A stretch of 17,444 nt of DNA from positions 1-17,444 of the forward strand of contig JAJPZB010000078.1 in NCBI GenBank assembly GCA_021204635.1, written 5' to 3'. Both the position numbers and the translations under genes were made by a program. Below the pieces are notes generated by a model. The model had not been told where the DNA came from, ran no database searches, and was given only the letters and a program-made list of their open reading frames with translations. How positions within the stretch are numbered: the first letter of the stretch is position 1; each line of letters starts with the position of its first letter. This document shows, piece after piece, positions 15,348 to 17,444 of the stretch. This DNA is from Opitutia bacterium (GTDB taxonomy: Bacteria; Verrucomicrobiota; Verrucomicrobiia; Opitutales; UBA953).

Positions 15348-15383
15348 AAAAATCTCTCCTGCGAGAATGCGGGAGAGATTTTT
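15348..15383. terminator. Bidirectional intrinsic-terminator-like hairpin between rsmD and the alcohol dehydrogenase
   Basis: The arms AAAAATCTCTCC (15348-15359) and GGAGAGATTTTT (15372-15383) pair perfectly over 12 bp around a 12-nt loop. The U-rich tract follows the stem on both strands, so it can serve converging transcripts of rsmD (+) and the dehydrogenase (-). It lies inside the C-rich repeat arm. The stem core CTCC..GC/GC..GGAG is similar to that of the dispersed hairpin element. Confidence 0.85.
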
Positions 15384-15423
15384 CACCACTGACCCAACGC
15401 CACCACAATGGGGTTTGTGGCGG
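15384..15423. repeat. C-rich then G-rich repeat remnant before the dehydrogenase stop
   Basis: caccactgacccaacgccac is one C-rich unit pair, followed by ggggtttgtggcgg, a G-rich unit. The last base lies 3 nt from the stop codon of the dehydrogenase gene. Confidence 0.6.
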
Positions 15424-15426
15424 CGA

Positions 15427-16596
15427 TTATTTGTATGACTTGGCGTAAACCGCCACAATGTCGGCGTCGCTCATTTCGGCGGGGTCTGACGAGTACAACA
15501 CACCCATGACCTCGCGCGAGTTGCGCATAAATTTTTCAAACTCGGCGGGAACAATCCCGTAGTCCGACATTTTCAAATCTGCGACGCCGCACGCCTCTTG
15601 CAGCGCCACGAGCGCGGAGATGAAGTCCTGCGGCTTTGTTGCGGACGGCATTCCCATTGCCTGCGCCATGCGGACGAAACGCTTGTCGCAGGCATGTTTT
15701 TCCACGAAAAATTCGTAATACGCCTTGGAAATCATGATGAGCCCCGCGCCGTGTGGCAGGCTCGGCTGGTAAGCGGACAGCGCGTGTTCCATCGCGTGCT
15801 CGCTCGTTATCGTGACGAGATCCATCACGACGCCGGAGAGCGTGTTGCCGAGAGCGACGTGCTCGCGGGCTTCCAAGTCGCCACCGTCTTTCACTGCGGT
15901 TGGCAAATACTTCGCGATGTTCTCGATGGCGGTCAGCGCGTACATGTCGCTCATCGCGTTTGCGCCTTTTGCAATGTAGCCCTCGACGCTGTGGAAAAGC
16001 GCGTCAAAGCCTTGGTACGCCGTAAATTTGGCGGGGACAGTTGCCATCAATTCAGGATCGACGATCGCCGTTTTCGGGTAAAGCGAGGTCGCGGCAATAA
16101 ACGCTTTTTCGTTCGTGTCAAGCTTTGTTATCACGCCCGCGTTGTCAATTTCCGAACCGGTTCCAGCCGTTGTCGTGATGGCGATTATCGGGAGCGGCGC
16201 GTTTGCGATTGGCTTGCCCTTGCCCGAGCCGACAAAGATGTAGTCCCAAAGCTCGCCGTCGTTTGTCGCCATGACCGCGATTGCCTTAGAGCAATCCATG
16301 ACGCTGCCTCCACCGAGCGCGACGATGAAGTCGCAGGCGTTGTCGCGCGCAGCACGTGCGCCCGCGACGACGTTTCCCACGGTCGGATTGGGCTCGACGC
16401 CGGCGAAAACCGCGCTCGCAATTCCCGCCATGCGGAGTTGCTCCTCGGTGCGCGCGAGATAGCCGTTTGCGCGCGTCGATTTGCCGTTTGAAATGATGAT
16501 AAGCGCTTTCTTGCCAGGCATTGCCTGCTCGTGGAGCGAGTTGAGCGTGCCGCGACCGAAGACGAGGTTTGTTGGAACAAACATTGAGAATTTCAT
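15427..16596 (-). CDS. Iron-dependent (group III) alcohol dehydrogenase, butanol-dehydrogenase-like
   Basis: The 389-residue product belongs to the iron-containing alcohol dehydrogenase family of cytoplasmic enzymes that interconvert aldehydes and alcohols with NAD(P)H. The NAD(P)-binding part contains ALGGGSVMDCSKAIA (GGGSxxD, about 95-107) and TTTAGTGSEI (about 141-150). Likely metal ligands are D198 and H202 (GFDALFHSVEGYI), H267 (SEHAMEHALS) and H282 (LPHGAGL), matching the order in FucO-type enzymes. The length is normal. The substrate is not readable from the sequence. The gene stands alone between repeat arms, with its own promoter-like sequence upstream and a terminator hairpin downstream, so it is probably monocistronic. 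Confidence 0.92.
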   Translation of the reverse strand: MKFSMFVPTNLVFGRGTLNSLHEQAMPGKKALIIISNGKSTRANGYLARTEEQLRMAGIASAVFAGVEPNPTVGNVVAGARAARDNACDFIVALGGGSVMDCSKAIAVMATNDGELWDYIFVGSGKGKPIANAPLPIIAITTTAGTGSEIDNAGVITKLDTNEKAFIAATSLYPKTAIVDPELMATVPAKFTAYQGFDALFHSVEGYIAKGANAMSDMYALTAIENIAKYLPTAVKDGGDLEAREHVALGNTLSGVVMDLVTITSEHAMEHALSAYQPSLPHGAGLIMISKAYYEFFVEKHACDKRFVRMAQAMGMPSATKPQDFISALVALQEACGVADLKMSDYGIVPAEFEKFMRNSREVMGVLYSSDPAEMSDADIVAVYAKSYK

Positions 16597-16631
16597 AATT
16601 TTTCTTTTCCGATTTTTATTTTTGAATGATC

Positions 16632-16649
16632 CGTTCCCGCACAGGAACG
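16632..16649. promoter_or_regulatory. Perfect 6-bp inverted repeat at the predicted dehydrogenase transcription start
   Basis: CGTTCC (16632-16637) and its complement GGAACG (16644-16649) flank a 6-nt loop. It overlaps the expected start of the transcript from the promoter at 16656-16684, so it could be an operator or a 5' UTR hairpin. No regulator is recognised. Confidence 0.4.
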
Positions 16650-16655
16650 CGGCGA

Positions 16656-16684
16656 ATTGTAGGCGGCATGCGCGAAAAATTCAA
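16656..16684 (-). promoter_or_regulatory. Candidate sigma70-type promoter of the alcohol dehydrogenase gene
   Basis: On the minus strand, TTGAAT (16684-16679; 4/6 match to TTGACA) and TACAAT (16661-16656; 5/6 match to TATAAT) are separated by 17 nt. They lie about 60 nt upstream of the start codon. The spacing and -10 match are good, the support is sequence only. Confidence 0.5.
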
Positions 16685-16816
16685 ATGCCTGTTTCCTATC
16701 CGCCACAATGCCCGACGAGCAATCGCAGCGCCGCAACAATCTACCGAGGAATGTTCCCCATTTTCCTCCGCAGATCAAACGCCGACCGCGCTTCGGAGTC
16801 CCGCATAACACCACGC
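16685..16816. other. Unassigned DNA upstream of the repeat block
   Basis: This stretch holds no repeat units. A rightward frame opens at ATG 16708 (MPDEQSQRRNNLPRNVPHFP) and runs about 35 residues of ordinary composition before entering the G-rich repeat arm at 16817, where it becomes low-complexity and ends at 16953. It may be a gene remnant cut off by the repeats, or chance. I see no ribosome binding site or homology that I recognise. Confidence 0.3.
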
Positions 16817-16921
16817 GGGTTGGTGGCAAGAGTTTGTGGTTTGGATCGGTGGTGAATTTTGAGGAGTTGGGGTTGGTGGTGGGGATTGGGTCGGTGATGA
16901 GGGGACCTTGGCTTTGTTGTA
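16817..16921 (+). repeat. G-rich repeat arm 4
   Basis: The units gggttggtggcaagagtttg, gatcggtggtgaattttgag, ggggttggtggtggggatt and gggtcggtgatgagg belong to the same family. The arm ends about 20 nt before the hairpin element at 16944. With the following C-rich arm it fills most of the 634-nt gap between the dehydrogenase and the MBOAT gene. Confidence 0.85.
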
Positions 16922-16943
16922 AAAGCTTAGCAAACACGCAACT

Positions 16944-17034
16944 CTCCCGCTAAGTTAGCGGGAGGGGATCACGATAGTGGAGAGAGAGTGTGTTGGTTGT
17001 GCGTCGCCTGACTCTGCTCCCCACCACCGACCCA
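16944..17034 (+). repeat. Dispersed hairpin element, copy 2
   Basis: This is the same ordered element as at 1177-1263. The palindrome (16944-16964) is identical over all 21 positions. The second stem is TCAC-GATA-GTGG (16969-16980), where the C-to-T change still allows a G-U pair. The tail is CGTCGCCTGACTCTGCTCC (17002-17020). The segment between stem and tail is divergent and slightly longer. It again marks the switch from G-rich to C-rich units. Confidence 0.85.
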
Positions 17035-17184
17035 ACCGCCACCACCAATCGTGAGGGACGTTAGTCCCGAACAAATCCGCGTGACATCCCCCTGCGGAAC
17101 ATTGCCCTCACCACCAACCCAAATCTCACCACCGACTCAAATCCCAACAACCAACCTCCTCACCACTAACCCACCGCAACAAAC
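17021..17184 (-). repeat. C-rich repeat arm 4
   Basis: The units ccaccaccgacccaaccgcc, ctcaccaccaacccaaatct and caccactaacccaccgcaac are inverted relative to arm 4. The arm contains the 40-nt element in reverse orientation (17046-17085) and ends about 45 nt before the MBOAT start codon. Confidence 0.85.
17046..17085 (-). repeat. 40-nt dispersed inverted element, copy 2
   Basis: This is the reverse complement of 663-702 with one mismatch. It contains GGGAC-GTTA-GTCCC. Its orientation relative to the array is conserved: in copy 1 it lies in a G-rich arm read forward, here in a C-rich arm read backward. Confidence 0.8.
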
Positions 17185-17230
17185 GCGTATTTACAACTAA
17201 GCGGAACTATTGTAGTCTCCTACGTTTTTC

Positions 17231-17444
17231 ATGCTGTTTAACTCGATAGAATTCGCGCTATTTCTGCCGGTGGTTTTCTTGCTCTACTGGTTTGTTTTTA
17301 ACCGCAGCGTGAAGGTGCAGAATCTGTTTGTGGTGGCGGCGAGTTACATTTTCTATGGCTGGTGGGACTGGCGATTCCTGCTCCTAATTGCCTTCACGAG
17401 TTTTTGCTCGTGGGGAAGCGGCTTGCTAATAGAGCGTGCCCGTA
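17231..17444 (+). CDS. MBOAT family membrane-bound O-acyltransferase, 5' part only
   Basis: The frame starts at ATG 17231 and runs off the right edge, giving 71 residues. It begins MLFNSIEFALFLPVVFLLYW and continues with VQNLFVVAASYIFYGWWDWR and FLLLIAFTSFCSWGSG, which is the typical N-terminus of AlgI/DltB-like O-acyltransferases (two or three membrane helices, SYxFYGWW). These enzymes move acyl groups, often acetyl, onto extracellular polysaccharides. Only the first helices are visible; the catalytic histidine lies outside the window. The upstream gap is the repeat arm, ending shortly before; no clear promoter or Shine-Dalgarno sequence is seen. Confidence 0.9.
   Translation, partial: MLFNSIEFALFLPVVFLLYWFVFNRSVKVQNLFVVAASYIFYGWWDWRFLLLIAFTSFCSWGSGLLIERAR

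Noticed and set aside
17320..17350. Repeat unit inside the MBOAT gene (tgtttgtggtggcggcgagt)
   Set aside because: The similarity follows from the conserved MBOAT residues NLFVVAASY and a GC-rich codon choice, so it is not evidence for insertion.

Overview
The window looks like a chromosomal segment of a Verrucomicrobiota-like bacterium, possibly Opitutia/Puniceicoccales; a Lentisphaerae-type relative is not excluded. This rests on inference: a STAS-MlaE permease fusion in a phospholipid-transport operon, a DUF5069 gene, a PA14-type secreted protein, a secreted GH20 hexosaminidase, and start sites without clear Shine-Dalgarno sequences. No rRNA or other direct taxonomic marker is present.

Layout. 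The 3' end of a PA14-like gene (+, 3-608) is followed by a long array of degenerate G-rich repeats, then a large, probably truncated phage-type 'polyvalent' gene (-, 1315-4833) carrying a MuF_C-like domain, two ART-PolyVal-like domains and a metallopeptidase-like HELGWH motif. Next comes a leftward run: GH20 hexosaminidase (10911-9154), then an Mla/Pqi-type lipid ABC transporter of STAS-MlaE permease, MlaF ATPase, MlaD-like MCE protein and PqiC-like lipoprotein, ending in a DUF5069 gene (5417-4938). A tRNA-Leu(UAA) lies upstream. Rightward follow clpP, a Prc/Tsp-type S41 protease and rsmD, whose start overlaps the protease stop by 4 nt. An iron-dependent alcohol dehydrogenase (-, 15427-16596) and the start of an MBOAT acyltransferase (+, from 17231) close the window.

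Housekeeping and envelope functions therefore fill most of the window: lipid trafficking between membranes, proteolysis in cytoplasm and periplasm, rRNA methylation and glycan turnover.

The unexpected part is the intergenic DNA. Four intervals at transcription-unit borders are filled with degenerate copies of a roughly 17-19 nt G-rich unit, core GGGTTNGTGGYG, or of its complement. In every block a G-rich arm is followed by a C-rich arm on the + strand, so the two arms are inverted relative to each other. The centre between them differs: a shared ~90-nt hairpin element (two copies), an intrinsic-terminator-like hairpin, or the truncated polyvalent gene. A separate 40-nt element occurs twice in opposite orientation at 39/40 identity. 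I recognise no named family for this arrangement; it could be an undescribed repeat or mobile-element system, or an expanding set of intergenic minisatellites.
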